This document shows, piece by piece, positions 46,190-58,554 of a stretch of DNA of 64,000 bases. The first letter of the stretch is position 1; the number at the start of each line of letters is the position of its first letter. The notes beneath the pieces were generated by a model. It was not told where the DNA came from. It was given only the letters and a program-made list of their open reading frames with translations, and did no database searches. The stretch spans positions 1,437,501 through 1,501,500 of the forward strand of contig NZ_CP166625.1 of assembly GCF_041320595.1 (NCBI RefSeq), read 5' to 3'. The DNA is from Pleomorphomonas sp. PLEO (GTDB lineage: Bacteria > Pseudomonadota > Alphaproteobacteria > Rhizobiales > Pleomorphomonadaceae). The position numbers and the translations under genes were made by a program.

Positions 46190-46562
46190 AATTTATAGTT
46201 GCGGCGGATTTGAACCAACATAGGCGCGGACTCGGATGGCGTGAATAGCGCTGTTGGGTTTGCCACGGCCATGATGGGGAACAAAGCCTTTCACGACCAG
46301 TCGCGGTGGACGGTCATTCCGGGGGAGGTTTTCGGTTCGTGTTTCTTTGCGCGGTCTTTGTCCGGCTTGTCCGTTCTCGCCGGCTCATTGTCAAGTTTCC
46401 GGCCCAGATCCCGACTGGCCGCGAAAACGTGATCAAGCAAGCAAACCTGCATAGGTATAGGGGCTAGATGACGCTGGCGTTCCGGCTATGGCGATCCACC
46501 AGCCCCCGTGCTAGCCATGGCTAGGTTATGACGAGTTGGCGTGATCCGGTAGTCGAGACGAG
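46190..46562. other. 373-base divergent gap, no gene seen
   Basis: It lies between the fucosyltransferase-like gene and the gene at 46563. A short open frame inside (46241-46432) lacks a ribosome-binding site and protein-like content. No terminator or clear promoter was identified. Confidence 0.5.
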
Positions 46563-47342
46563 ATGCTGAAAACAGTAAGACACCTTGGGGACGATCTTCT
46601 TAACGCGTTTTATATGAAGCGTCGCCGTCGGATGACTATAGTGACGGGAGCCGATTTTACCCATGGCGCGTCGCTCCTCCAATTCCTGAAAAGTGCCTGC
46701 CGCTTCGAGCCAACGTCTCGGATCATCGCATTCGATCTTGGCCTTCGGGATGATCAGCTTTCAGCCATATCCAAGCTGCCCTGTCCGGTAGAGGTTCGGC
46801 CCTTCTTGTTTGGCGAATACCCTGAGTGGATGAACATCCGCGTCGCCGCTGGCGAGTATGCGTGGAAGCCAACCATCATTGGTATGGTTATTCAGGAGTG
46901 TGATGGTCCTTTGTTATGGATGGATGCGGGGGACGTCATCACGTGTAAGCTGAACCGGACTTATGCCGAAATTGCTCGCCGCGGCTTCTTCTCGCCAAGC
47001 TCTTCTGGCGATCTCGCCAAGTGGACACACGAGAAGACCCTTGAATTCTTCGGCTGCGACAAATCATGGGCGCAGGGGCTCAGAAACGTCAACGCAGCCT
47101 GTGTCGGTTTTGATCCTAGGCACAAAAAAGCAATGCAATTGGCGAAGGCATGGTTTGCCGGAGCGCGTGATAAAAACGTTATCGCGCCGGAGGGCTCGTC
47201 GAGATCCAACCACCGTCAAGATCAGGCCCTGCTTGGGGTACTCGCGCATCTTCAGGGCATGGCGGGCGGAGCGACCTCGTTCAGAGGCGAGATCCGAACG
47301 CATTGTGACGTCGACCAAGCGGACTTGGCGGCTGGGCAGTGA
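46563..47342 (+). CDS. Putative glycosyltransferase, DUF1647-like
   Basis: This 259-residue protein begins with a short basic segment followed by MTIVTGADFTHGASLLQFLKSACRF. It has LLWMDAGDVIT, which resembles a DxD-type metal site, and the late NHRQDQALLGVLAHL seen in small GT-A-like proteins. The overall pattern resembles the DUF1647 family, thought to include glycosyltransferases. Like the neighbour at 45200-46171 it is less GC-rich than the core cluster. No signal peptide or membrane segment is visible. Function is inferred from motif and location. Confidence 0.6.
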   Translation: MLKTVRHLGDDLLNAFYMKRRRRMTIVTGADFTHGASLLQFLKSACRFEPTSRIIAFDLGLRDDQLSAISKLPCPVEVRPFLFGEYPEWMNIRVAAGEYAWKPTIIGMVIQECDGPLLWMDAGDVITCKLNRTYAEIARRGFFSPSSSGDLAKWTHEKTLEFFGCDKSWAQGLRNVNAACVGFDPRHKKAMQLAKAWFAGARDKNVIAPEGSSRSNHRQDQALLGVLAHLQGMAGGATSFRGEIRTHCDVDQADLAAGQ

Positions 47343-47390
47343 GGATCTGATCCGAGCGCTTCCCGATTTTGGGTCCGCGACGGCTAGGGC

Positions 47391-48446
47391 TCAGGGTCGG
47401 CGGGGCGCCGATGACAGAAACGCCAAGTAGGCGTCGGCGATGGCTTTGCGGGAATGGCTCAATTCCAGCTTGGTATTGGCGGCCTCCACGAGGCGTGGCC
47501 CAAGGGTGGGATCGGCGATCAGCCGGCCGAATGCGGCGGAGACCGCCGCGTGATCGTCGATCGGGGCGAGCAGGCCGTTGACGCCGTCTTCGATCAGCCA
47601 GCTCGGGCCTTCGCTGGCCGTGGCGACCACCGGCTTGCCAGCCGCCCAGGCTTCAAGCACCACGTTGCCGAGCGGTTCGTGGCGTGATGGGATGGAGAGC
47701 GCATCGGCGGCGGCGAGATAGGGGCCGGGATCCATGCTCCAGCCGAGGAAGCGCACCCGGTCGGCGCAGCCGAGATCGGCGGCGAGTTGACGCAGCTTGT
47801 CCTCCTCAGGGCCTTCACCAACCAGCCACAGCACGGCGCCCGGCAGTGGCGCCACGGCCTTGATCAGCGTGTCGAAGCCCTTGCGGTCGACGAAGCGGCC
47901 CATGCCAAGGATGACGAAGGCGCCTTCCGGCGTGTCGAGCTTGGCGCGATCAATGGGAGCTACCCGGCGCACGTCGGTGAAGTTGGAGATGACGCGGGTG
48001 CGCGCGATATCCCAGCCGATGCCGGCGGCGGCGCGGGCGATGTCCGGCGTGTTGCAGATTAGGTAGTCGCAGTTGACGAAATAGTCGAGCCGTTCGGGAT
48101 AGTCGCCGAGGCGGGCGGCTGTCAGGATGTTGGGATCGTTCGGAATCCAGCGCGTCGCCTGCGGCATCCACGACATCATGGCGTGCGGGCGGAAACGATT
48201 ATTGATCTTGGCAATCCGCCTGTTGGTGAAGAAGCGGGCGATGTGGGAACGGCTGAACCCCATCTCCTCGATGCCGCAGACCGCCTCGATATCCTTCTTC
48301 CAGACGCGGTCGGGGAAGATCAGCGCCTTCTGCTCGACGCCACGCTCGGCCAGCGCGTTGACGAGGCTGACGAAGAAGCGCTCGGCGCCGCCCTTGATCC
48401 CCAGGTGGACGTGCACCACCCGCAACGTTTCGCCTTCAGGGACCAT
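47391..48446 (-). CDS. GT4-family glycosyltransferase
   Basis: This 351-residue GT-B enzyme opens with LRVVHVHLGIKGGAERFFVSLVNALAERG. It has LGMGRFVDRKGFDTLIKAV and the retaining-GT4 signature PSRHEPLGNVVLEAWAAGKPVVAT. Its ATG overlaps the stop of the upstream GT2 gene (TGATG), showing translational coupling. The order greA - GT4 - GT2 - GT4 resembles the lpsB-lpsE-lpsD-lpsC block of S. meliloti, so it is a likely LPS-core enzyme. I cannot assign a specific lps symbol. Confidence 0.88.
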   Translation of the reverse strand: MVPEGETLRVVHVHLGIKGGAERFFVSLVNALAERGVEQKALIFPDRVWKKDIEAVCGIEEMGFSRSHIARFFTNRRIAKINNRFRPHAMMSWMPQATRWIPNDPNILTAARLGDYPERLDYFVNCDYLICNTPDIARAAAGIGWDIARTRVISNFTDVRRVAPIDRAKLDTPEGAFVILGMGRFVDRKGFDTLIKAVAPLPGAVLWLVGEGPEEDKLRQLAADLGCADRVRFLGWSMDPGPYLAAADALSIPSRHEPLGNVVLEAWAAGKPVVATASEGPSWLIEDGVNGLLAPIDDHAAVSAAFGRLIADPTLGPRLVEAANTKLELSHSRKAIADAYLAFLSSAPRRP

Positions 48447-49399
48447 CAGTTGCCATCCACCGTATTGTAATAGTTGGGAAGGATCGTGAAGAGGCCCCGA
48501 TAGATGCCGAGGCCACGGGCGAGCCGCAGTCGGCCGCGATAATAGCTGTTGGTCGGCTTCTCCCAGCCCAAGCCCTTGCCCGGCCAGAACAGGGCGCACT
48601 GGAACGCGCCGCTGACGAGACGGCGGATACCCTTGAGGGCAAACTTTGCGACCGTAGGGACGTCGCCATGCCGGATCTTGGCGGCGAGGACTTGGGCGGC
48701 GGCCGTCGAGTGCACCCTGGCAATCAGCCGTTCCGGCTGTACGCGGCTCGCCGGTATCGTCTCCTCGACGAAGGCGTCCGGCGACCAGACGATGCGGAAG
48801 CCGAGCTTGTAGGCGCGGGAGAAGAAGTCGATGTCCTCATAGCCGAAGGTCAGGGCTTCGGCAAAGCGCAGGGCACCGCCGTCAGGACGGATCAGTTTGG
48901 CACTCAATAGCGTGTTGTTGGTCGGCGCCTCGTCAAGCGGCATGCCGGCGGGGCCGACGATGGGCTTCAGCAGCTTCCACCACTTGGGCGGCGGCGCCTC
49001 ATAGCTGCGGCGAACCGGGCCGGAGACCACGTCGGCGCCGTGCTCGATCGCCGTCCGCATCAGACAGGCGAGCCAGGTGGGGTCGGCGCGCTCGTCGTCG
49101 TCGATCAGCACGATCCAGTCGTAGCCGTTGGCAAGGCCGACCTCGAGCGTCTTGTTGCGGGCGAAGGGGATGCCGCGACGCGGCTCCTGATAGTAGCGAA
49201 CCTTCACCGGCGAAGACGTCGGCATGGTTTCGACGACGCCACGCGAGTTTGGTGTCGCGTCATTCTCGACGACGCAGACCTCGACCTGCCAATCGTCCGC
49301 CAGTTGTTGGGCGAGCAGTGACTCGACGCAATCGCGCAGCATGCGCGGCCGCTGGGCCGTACAGACCATGATGCCGATCCGAGTCAGTGTTTCGCTCAT
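48446..49399 (-). CDS. GT2-family glycosyltransferase
   Basis: This 317-residue GT-A enzyme starts RIGIMVCTAQRPRMLRDCVESLLAQ. It has a nucleotide-binding ENDATPNSRGVVE segment, the metal site VLIDDDERAD and the acceptor-side GYEDIDFFSRAYKLGF, where ED is the usual catalytic pair. It is coupled to the GT4 gene downstream and lies 80 bases from the next glycosyltransferase gene. A role in the LPS core is likely. Confidence 0.88.
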   Translation of the reverse strand: MSETLTRIGIMVCTAQRPRMLRDCVESLLAQQLADDWQVEVCVVENDATPNSRGVVETMPTSSPVKVRYYQEPRRGIPFARNKTLEVGLANGYDWIVLIDDDERADPTWLACLMRTAIEHGADVVSGPVRRSYEAPPPKWWKLLKPIVGPAGMPLDEAPTNNTLLSAKLIRPDGGALRFAEALTFGYEDIDFFSRAYKLGFRIVWSPDAFVEETIPASRVQPERLIARVHSTAAAQVLAAKIRHGDVPTVAKFALKGIRRLVSGAFQCALFWPGKGLGWEKPTNSYYRGRLRLARGLGIYRGLFTILPNYYNTVDGN

Positions 49400-49479
49400 A
49401 TTGTCATGCCCTCATCCTGTTGCGGACGCTGCAGTAAAGGCCAATAAAGTTTAAATCGAGGTTTGCCCACCGCTCTGAT

Positions 49480-50589
49480 TCATTCACTCGCATCGACCGC
49501 CCGTCCCGCAACTTTTCGTGAGGATGCCGCCGCGTAGATATCGTCGAGCCGGGCAGCCGAGCCTTCGATGGCGAAGGCGGTTTCCACTCTTTTTCGTCCC
49601 ATTTCGGCAAGGCGGTGGCGCAGCGCTTCATCGTTGACGAGGCGGGTGATCGCGCCGGCGATGGAGGCGGGGTCGTCCGGGTCGATTTCGAGCGACACAC
49701 CCTCGGCGGTCTCTTTGAGGCCACCCCGCAGCGAACAGATCAGCGCGGCGCCACCGGCCATGGCCTCGATGGCGGTGCGGCCGAACGGCTCCTCGAAGCG
49801 TGAGGGGACCAGCGCGATGGCGGCGTCGCGGAAGGCTTCGCGCACGGCCGCGTGCGGCAAATCGCGCTGCACTTCGGCGCGGTCGCCGAGCGGGCGCAAC
49901 GTGTCGGTGACTTCGGCTGCGTAAGGAGCGTTGCCGTCGAGACCGCTGAGGATGAAGCGGATGTGCCAGTCGGGTGCCCGCTCAAGCGCCGACACGGCGG
50001 CACGCGCGGCTTCCAGCACACCCTTTTCCGGCACGGCCCGGCCGACGAACAGAATTTCCCGGTGCTTGGTGGCGGTGATGGGCCATTCGCTGAGATCGAG
50101 CCCGTTGTGCACCACGTGGCATTTGGCGGAGAGGCTTGGGAAATAGGCGATGAGGCGATCGCGCGTGAAGGCGCTGATCACGATGATCCGGGCAAAGGGC
50201 GCGTATTTCCGCCTCTCCATCCAGCGGCCGAGAAAGCCTTTCGGCCTCTTTGGATTGTTGTGGCGATGCAGCAGCACCGGGCGGTCGCCAAAGCGACTGG
50301 CGATGCGCCGTGCCGAGGGGATGTGTTGGTGCACCACCACGACGTCGGGCCGCTCGGCCGCCGCGGCGGCGGCCAGTGCGTCGGAAAAGGAAGCCTGGCT
50401 CTGGCCCGATCGCCTGGGCACGCCAATGAAGCGCACGTCGTCGAAGGGCCTGTCGAGGGCCTCTCCGACGACGACGGTCTCGTCACGATAGCGGGAAAAA
50501 CGAACGAAGTCGTAGGCACAAAGGTCGATCGCAGTGGCCTTGTCCGGGCCGAAGTGCGTTCCGCGGGGCAGAATGACGGCGATTTTCAC
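49480..50589 (-). CDS. GT4-family glycosyltransferase adjacent to greA
   Basis: This 369-residue GT-B enzyme starts KIAVILPRGTHFGPDKATAIDLCAYDFVRFSRY. It has ILFVGRAVPEKGVLEAARA and the GT4 signature PSRFEEPFGRTAIEAMAGGAALICS. The GTG at 50589 is chosen because GAGA lies 6 bases upstream. A GTG at 50604 is the alternative. The last residues, ASSRKVAG, are encoded by DNA resembling the right half of the REP element (49505-49528), so the C-terminus may have been remodelled by a repeat. It belongs to the LPS-core block next to greA. Confidence 0.85.
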   Translation of the reverse strand: MKIAVILPRGTHFGPDKATAIDLCAYDFVRFSRYRDETVVVGEALDRPFDDVRFIGVPRRSGQSQASFSDALAAAAAAERPDVVVVHQHIPSARRIASRFGDRPVLLHRHNNPKRPKGFLGRWMERRKYAPFARIIVISAFTRDRLIAYFPSLSAKCHVVHNGLDLSEWPITATKHREILFVGRAVPEKGVLEAARAAVSALERAPDWHIRFILSGLDGNAPYAAEVTDTLRPLGDRAEVQRDLPHAAVREAFRDAAIALVPSRFEEPFGRTAIEAMAGGAALICSLRGGLKETAEGVSLEIDPDDPASIAGAITRLVNDEALRHRLAEMGRKRVETAFAIEGSAARLDDIYAAASSRKVAGRAVDASE

Positions 50590-50645
50590 TTCATGTCTCG
50601 GCACGAGCCCGAAAATGGCGCGTTGCGCCGACTACGACCTGCTGC

Positions 50646-51119
50646 TTACCTGAAGACCACGTCCAGGATTTCATAGCCGCGCGGGCCGCCGGGAGCGGTG
50701 ACTTCCACGGAATCGCCCACCGACTTGCCGATCAGGGCGCGCGCGATCGGCGAGGAGATGGAAATGCGGCCACCCTTCACGTCGGCTTCGGCGTCGCCGA
50801 CGATCTGGTAGGTCTTGTGTTCCTCGGTGTCCTCGTCGATCAGCTTCACCGTAGCGCCGAACTTCACCGTCTTGCCGGTGAGCTTGGAAATATCGATGAT
50901 CTCGGAGCGGGCCAGCATCTCCTCCAGCTCGGAGACGCGGCCCTCGTTGTGGCTCTGCTGCTCCTTGGCGGCGTGGTATTCGGCATTTTCAGAGAGGTCG
51001 CCATGGGCGCGCGCCTCAGCGATCGCCGCGATGATGCGAGGCCGTTCCTCTGATTTGCGCCGCTGCAGCTCGCTTTCCAGAGCGGCATGCCCAGCGGCGG
51101 TCATCGGGATCTTTTCCAT
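50646..51119 (-). CDS. greA: Transcription elongation factor GreA
   Basis: This 157-residue factor rescues backtracked RNA polymerase by stimulating transcript cleavage. The N-terminal coiled coil holds the tip residues in [22 protein letters not shown], where the acidic pair D and E enters the polymerase channel. The C-terminal FKBP-like domain ends [12 protein letters not shown]. The ATG at 51119 gives the standard MEKIPMT start. A terminator separates it from carB, so it is probably transcribed separately. Synteny with LPS genes is as in S. meliloti. Confidence 0.95.
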   Translation of the reverse strand: MEKIPMTAAGHAALESELQRRKSEERPRIIAAIAEARAHGDLSENAEYHAAKEQQSHNEGRVSELEEMLARSEIIDISKLTGKTVKFGATVKLIDEDTEEHKTYQIVGDAEADVKGGRISISSPIARALIGKSVGDSVEVTAPGGPRGYEILDVVFR

Positions 51120-51136
51120 CGGTCTCAAGGCCTTTC

Positions 51137-51172
51137 AAAAAATCACAGCGCCCGGCGCCAAAGGCACCGGGC
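51137..51172 (-). terminator. Terminator of carB
   Basis: On the minus strand, GCCCGGTGCC-TTT-GGCGCCGGGC is followed by GCTGTGA and six U residues. It lies about 100 bases past the carB stop codon and upstream of greA. Confidence 0.65.
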
Positions 51173-51273
51173 CGCGATGTTTCCTGTGCCGCCGGTGCCG
51201 TGCCCCTTCCGGGCTCCGGCCGTCGGCTTTGTGATACGGGCACGCCGCAATAAAGCGACACGCCAATTCTTTC

Positions 51274-54768
<3,495 letters not shown>

Positions 54769-55023
54769 CTTCACTCGCGTGTAAACGCGGCTGGTGCTTG
54801 GGGCACCGACCGGGGCGGGTAGCAAGAAGGGTGATCGTCGTTCGGACCGTTGCCGGGCTTATAGATGAAAAGCGCGCGGCCGCAAACCCCGCTCCGCTTG
54901 AATTGGCGGCTTTGTTAGGCAGGTCTGCAATTGGCGCTGCTCTGTATTGTCTCGCAAGCTCTAGCCGTTGCGTTTGCGCATGGGAGCAGGGTATCGAAAG
55001 GGGCTGGAAGCGGGGAGGCGCGA

Positions 55024-55527
55024 GTGACCGGAAACAGCATGACGATCAGGCGCCTTGAGGCCACTGACGTGGATATCTTCAAACGCATTCGTCTGGAAGC
55101 GCTCCGCCTCGAACCTGCGGCCTATGCCGGCACCTACGATGACTGGTCGGGCCTCTCCGAGGAGGAGTGGCTCAAGCGCATGAGTGAGCCCGTATTCGTA
55201 GCCTTCGAGGGCGAGGCGCCCGTGGGGCTGGCCGGGCTCATTCGCCAGCGGGGGATCAAGATGGCCCACCGCGCCGTCATCGTCATGGTCTACCTGCGCC
55301 AGAGCCTGCGCGGAACGGGCTTGGCGTCGGGTCTGCTAAACGCTGTGGCAGCTCACGCAAGCGACATGGGCATCCGGCAGTTGGAGCTGACGGTCAGCGC
55401 GGAGAATCCAGCCGCCATCCGCTTCTATCAGCGCGAAGGCTTCAGCGAGGTGGGGCGGATTCCCGCAGCTTTGCTTCATGACGGCAGGGAGATCGACGAG
55501 TTCGTCATGGTGCGTCGGATCGTCTGA
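55024..55527 (+). CDS. GNAT-family N-acetyltransferase
   Basis: This 167-residue acetyltransferase opens with MTIRRLEATDVDIFKRIRLEALRLEP. The acetyl-CoA pyrophosphate loop is in RQSLRGTGLASGLLNAVAAHA (R/Q-x-x-G-x-G/A type), and the late motif is ENPAAIRFYQREGFSEVG. The GTG at 55024 follows GGGAGG by five bases. An ATG at 55039 is an alternative. The substrate is unknown. The gene stands alone between carB and a small HTH gene. Confidence 0.87.
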   Translation: MTGNSMTIRRLEATDVDIFKRIRLEALRLEPAAYAGTYDDWSGLSEEEWLKRMSEPVFVAFEGEAPVGLAGLIRQRGIKMAHRAVIVMVYLRQSLRGTGLASGLLNAVAAHASDMGIRQLELTVSAENPAAIRFYQREGFSEVGRIPAALLHDGREIDEFVMVRRIV

Positions 55528-55543
55528 TCGCCGACCCGCAGCC

Positions 55544-55771
55544 TCAGCTAGCCTGGGCCTCGCCGCTCTCCTGACCGTCGAAATCGCGGACGCCCTGGCT
55601 GATGGCCCAGCAGGCGAGGCGCACGTGCTTGGGGATCGGCACACCGCGGCCGGCGCGTTCGCCCCGCTCGTAATATTGGATCATTCGTCGCTTGAGTCCG
55701 AGGTGTTGCGCCGCCTCGTCCTGCGTCAGGCCCTGGCGCTGCCGCCAGGCGCGAAACGTCTCTGCGTTCAT
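55544..55771 (-). CDS. Small Xre-type helix-turn-helix protein
   Basis: This 75-residue protein contains one Cro/C1 helix-turn-helix at about 5-42: FRAWRQRQGLTQDEAAQHLGLKRRMIQYYERGER. The tail is short and acidic. AGAGG precedes the start. It has no partner domain and no obvious toxin next to it. The GNAT gene is convergent. It could be a small regulator of chromosomal genes or a remnant of a mobile element. Confidence 0.75.
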   Translation of the reverse strand: MNAETFRAWRQRQGLTQDEAAQHLGLKRRMIQYYERGERAGRGVPIPKHVRLACWAISQGVRDFDGQESGEAQAS

Positions 55772-55935
55772 GCCTCTTTCACACCCCTACAACCCGAAGG
55801 AGAAGGTGCCTCATGCCGGATGATTTGTCCATCGCGCCGAAAGCCAAGCCGGCAATGAAATAAAGCGCCTCTCTTGCTGCCATGAAACGGCAGTAGCCTG
55901 CGTTAGGTTCCACGGTGGGACATCGGAGGCCGTAT

Positions 55936-56391
55936 ATGGACGCACTCGAGGACTTCATCATTGCCGCCAAGGCGGCCACCTATGCCGGCGGCGGCGCGCC
56001 GGCGGTGAGCTGCCGTCCGGGCTCGCACGACCTTGCCTTCGCCGACGGCGACTATCGCTATCTCGACAGCTACTTCGGCGGCACCGACTTTGCCGGCCAG
56101 GAAGTGGTCTGGCACGGCGACAGGCCAGTCTGGACGATGGGCTATCACGGCCGGGTGCTGCGCGACGACCTGATCACCGGCAGCGAAGCCGGCGCCACCA
56201 TCAAGAAGGCGCTCACCGCGCTCTATGGCGAGCATCGCTTCCTCGGCGGCTTCCGCTTCCGCCACGGTGGCCACGATTATATCGACATCGTTGATGGCGA
56301 CTACCGGGCCTTCTTCGGCTTCGAGGAGATCCGGGTTCGCGATGTTCGCGCCTATGGGTTGCGCTATTTCGGCGGGCTCATCCGCGATTGA
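55936..56391 (+). CDS. DUF5680-family protein
   Basis: This 151-residue protein starts MDALEDFIIAAKAATYAGGGA and has the family stretch GSHDLAFADGDYRYLDSYFGGTDFAGQEVVWHGDRPVWTMGYHG (seen in parts). In other bacteria this domain is often fused to Xre regulators. Here a separate Xre-type gene is nearby in the opposite direction. GGAGG precedes the ATG. The function is unknown, and enzyme motifs are not evident. Confidence 0.78.
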   Translation: MDALEDFIIAAKAATYAGGGAPAVSCRPGSHDLAFADGDYRYLDSYFGGTDFAGQEVVWHGDRPVWTMGYHGRVLRDDLITGSEAGATIKKALTALYGEHRFLGGFRFRHGGHDYIDIVDGDYRAFFGFEEIRVRDVRAYGLRYFGGLIRD

Positions 56392-56546
56392 ATCCGATTT
56401 ACCCTAATCCCCAGATGGCTTTCCGACTTCACGGAACTGCCGTCCAACTGTCATCGAAACGATAAGCAGCCTCCCTAGCGTTCGCCCGAACCGTTGGCTC
56501 TCCGCCAAGAACGGACCGCTTTACCCAACGCTCTCGGGAGTGTGCC

Positions 56547-57686
56547 ATGAACCGCCGTGAATTTCTGATGGTCAGTACGGCCGCCGGCCTTGCCGCGTCC
56601 ACCCGCTTTGCCGCAGCGGCGACGCGCCTCGACATGTATACGGCGTCCGACGCCAACATTTCCGACTTCTTCGGCAACGTCATCAAGCCGGCCTTCGAGG
56701 CGGCCAACGCGGGCATCGAGCTCAACGTCGTCATCGCCCGCCCAGCGGCGGCGCTCGACGCTGTTGCGCAGCGCGCTCTTGCCGCCCTGTCGGCCAAGGC
56801 CGATCCGCAGCTCGATTTCATCGAACAGTACGAGCCGATGCTGCCGGCCGGCGGTCTCGAGGCTGGCCTGTGGACCGATTTCAGCAAGGCCGGCCTCAAG
56901 AATTACGGCACGCTCAACAAGCTGGCGATCCAGACGCCCTATGGCCTGCCATATCGTGGCTCGCAGGTGCTGCTCGCCTACGACACCACCAAGCTGCCCA
57001 AGGACAAGGTGCCGAAGACCTTCGCGGACCTCGTCGCGTGGATCAAGGCCAACCCCGGCCAGTTCATCTACAATCGCCCCGACAAGGGCGGCTCGGGCTT
57101 CAACTTCGTCAATCGCGTGGTGCATGAAGTGTCGGGCCGCGACCCCGGCAAGTTCAAGGTCGACAATTTCAATCAGGCCACGGCCGACGACGTTCTCGGC
57201 AAGGCCTGGGCGGCGCTCGGCGACCTCGCGCCTTCGCTCTATCAGAGTGGCGCCTATACCGCCGGCAACACCGCCTCGCTGCAACTGCTCGCCCAGGGCG
57301 CCGTGACCATGGTCCCGGCCTGGTCCGACCAGGCGCTGCAGGCGATCGCCAAGGGTGTGCTGCCGGAAACCACCGGTCTGGTGCAGCTTTCCGATCTCGC
57401 TCTGTGCGGGGCCTTCTCCCAGGCCGTCATCCCCACCAACGCGGCCCATCTCGATGCCTCGCTGAAGCTCGCCGACTTCCTGCTGTTGCCGGAGACGCAG
57501 GCGGTCATCATCGAGAAGCTTGGCGGCTTCCCCGCCGTCGACTGGTCGAACCTGCCGCAGGCGCTGCACGACAAGTATGCCGACGTCATCCCGTCCTCCA
57601 TTCCGACCTTCCCGCAGGGCGATTGGACCAAGGCGGTGCAGGACGGCTGGTACCGCAACGTCGCCCCGAATATCTCGCGCACCTGA
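56547..57686 (+). CDS. Tat-exported ABC transporter substrate-binding protein
   Basis: This 379-residue binding protein opens with the twin-arginine signal NRREFLM, a hydrophobic core and a cleavage region near FAAAA-TRLD. The mature part (LDMYTASDANISDFFGNVIKPAFEAAN) resembles family 1/YnjB-type proteins of the iron, thiamine, polyamine and phosphonate class. Tat export implies folding, possibly with a ligand or cofactor, before export. It is the first gene of an operon with two permeases, an ATPase and a glycerophosphodiesterase, so an organic phosphodiester is the most likely ligand (inferred). Confidence 0.88.
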   Translation: MNRREFLMVSTAAGLAASTRFAAAATRLDMYTASDANISDFFGNVIKPAFEAANAGIELNVVIARPAAALDAVAQRALAALSAKADPQLDFIEQYEPMLPAGGLEAGLWTDFSKAGLKNYGTLNKLAIQTPYGLPYRGSQVLLAYDTTKLPKDKVPKTFADLVAWIKANPGQFIYNRPDKGGSGFNFVNRVVHEVSGRDPGKFKVDNFNQATADDVLGKAWAALGDLAPSLYQSGAYTAGNTASLQLLAQGAVTMVPAWSDQALQAIAKGVLPETTGLVQLSDLALCGAFSQAVIPTNAAHLDASLKLADFLLLPETQAVIIEKLGGFPAVDWSNLPQALHDKYADVIPSSIPTFPQGDWTKAVQDGWYRNVAPNISRT

Positions 57687-57696
57687 TCCGGTCGCG

Positions 57697-58554
57697 ATGA
57701 TCACTGTGCCCCACCCCAGGGCAGAGGGAGGGGGGCTTTCGGGCCTCCTTCTCGTCGCCCTTCCGGTCGTTCTGCTGGTCTGGCTGGTGCTGTGGCCGGT
57801 GCTGCAGGCTTTCGTCGGCACGCTGTATTTTCCGGGCAAAGGCTTCAGCGCCGCCTCCTACAGCTACTTCTTCACCGACGCCTACAGCCTCAGAAATCTC
57901 TGGCTGACGCTGTGGGTGACCGCGCTTACCTCGGTGCTGCGCGTTGTCGTCGCCATGCCGATCGCCATCTACCTGCGCTTTCGGTCCGGCTCCGTCGCCG
58001 CCCTGGTGCAGAGCCTGGCGCTGTTCCCGCTGTTCGTGCCTTCCGTGCTGGTGGCCTATGCCTTCATCCGCGTGCTCGGCCCCAACGGCATCGTCGACAC
58101 CATTCTCGTCGCCTTGCATCTGCCCAAGCTGTCGACGCCCTACCTCACGCCGGCCGGCCCGATCATCGGCCTCGTCTGGGAAGGGCTGCCGCTGACGCTG
58201 CTCCTGCTGCTGTCCGGCCTCGGTCGTGTCTCCACCGCGTCGGTGGAAGCGGCGCGCGACCTCGGCGCCAGGGGCTGGACCATTTTCAGCCGCATCATTC
58301 TGCCGCGCATCCAGAGCTCGATCATCGTGGCGCTGTCTTTCAATGTGCTCGGCCTGTTCTCCGCCTTCACGCTGCCCTACCTCTTAGGCCCCGCCTCGCC
58401 GGAGATGATGGGCCCCTATATGCAGCGCACCTTCTCCGACAACGCCGACCCGCTCAACGCCACCACGCAGGCGGTGATCACCTTCGCCTTCTGCGCCGCC
58501 TTTGGCCTCGTCTACGTGCGCGCCATCGCCCGTGGCAGAAAGGGACCGGCATGA
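57697..58554 (+). CDS. ABC transporter permease (PotB/FbpB type)
   Basis: This 285-residue inner-membrane permease has six segments. The EAA loop is SVEAARDLGARGWTIFSRIILPRI. The ATG at 57697 lies 8 bases after the binding-protein stop codon. It overlaps the next permease gene by 4 bases. It forms the membrane channel with the 58551-59420 product. Confidence 0.9.
   Translation: MITVPHPRAEGGGLSGLLLVALPVVLLVWLVLWPVLQAFVGTLYFPGKGFSAASYSYFFTDAYSLRNLWLTLWVTALTSVLRVVVAMPIAIYLRFRSGSVAALVQSLALFPLFVPSVLVAYAFIRVLGPNGIVDTILVALHLPKLSTPYLTPAGPIIGLVWEGLPLTLLLLLSGLGRVSTASVEAARDLGARGWTIFSRIILPRIQSSIIVALSFNVLGLFSAFTLPYLLGPASPEMMGPYMQRTFSDNADPLNATTQAVITFAFCAAFGLVYVRAIARGRKGPA

Noticed and set aside
46195-46240. 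A T-loop-like sequence (GGTTCAAATCC on the minus strand), suggesting a tRNA or an integration remnant next to the low-GC glycosyltransferase genes.
   Set aside because: The T-stem does not pair properly, no acceptor stem, anticodon arm or CCA end can be built, and nothing nearby resembles an integrase.
46241-46432. A 63-codon open frame in the gap between two glycosyltransferase-like genes.
   Set aside because: No ribosome-binding site, domain or signal peptide was seen. It is probably chance.
55544-56391. The Xre-type gene and DUF5680 gene as a toxin-antitoxin pair.
   Set aside because: They are divergently oriented with about 160 bases between them, and DUF5680 shows no toxin fold or motif. 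The pairing is not supported.
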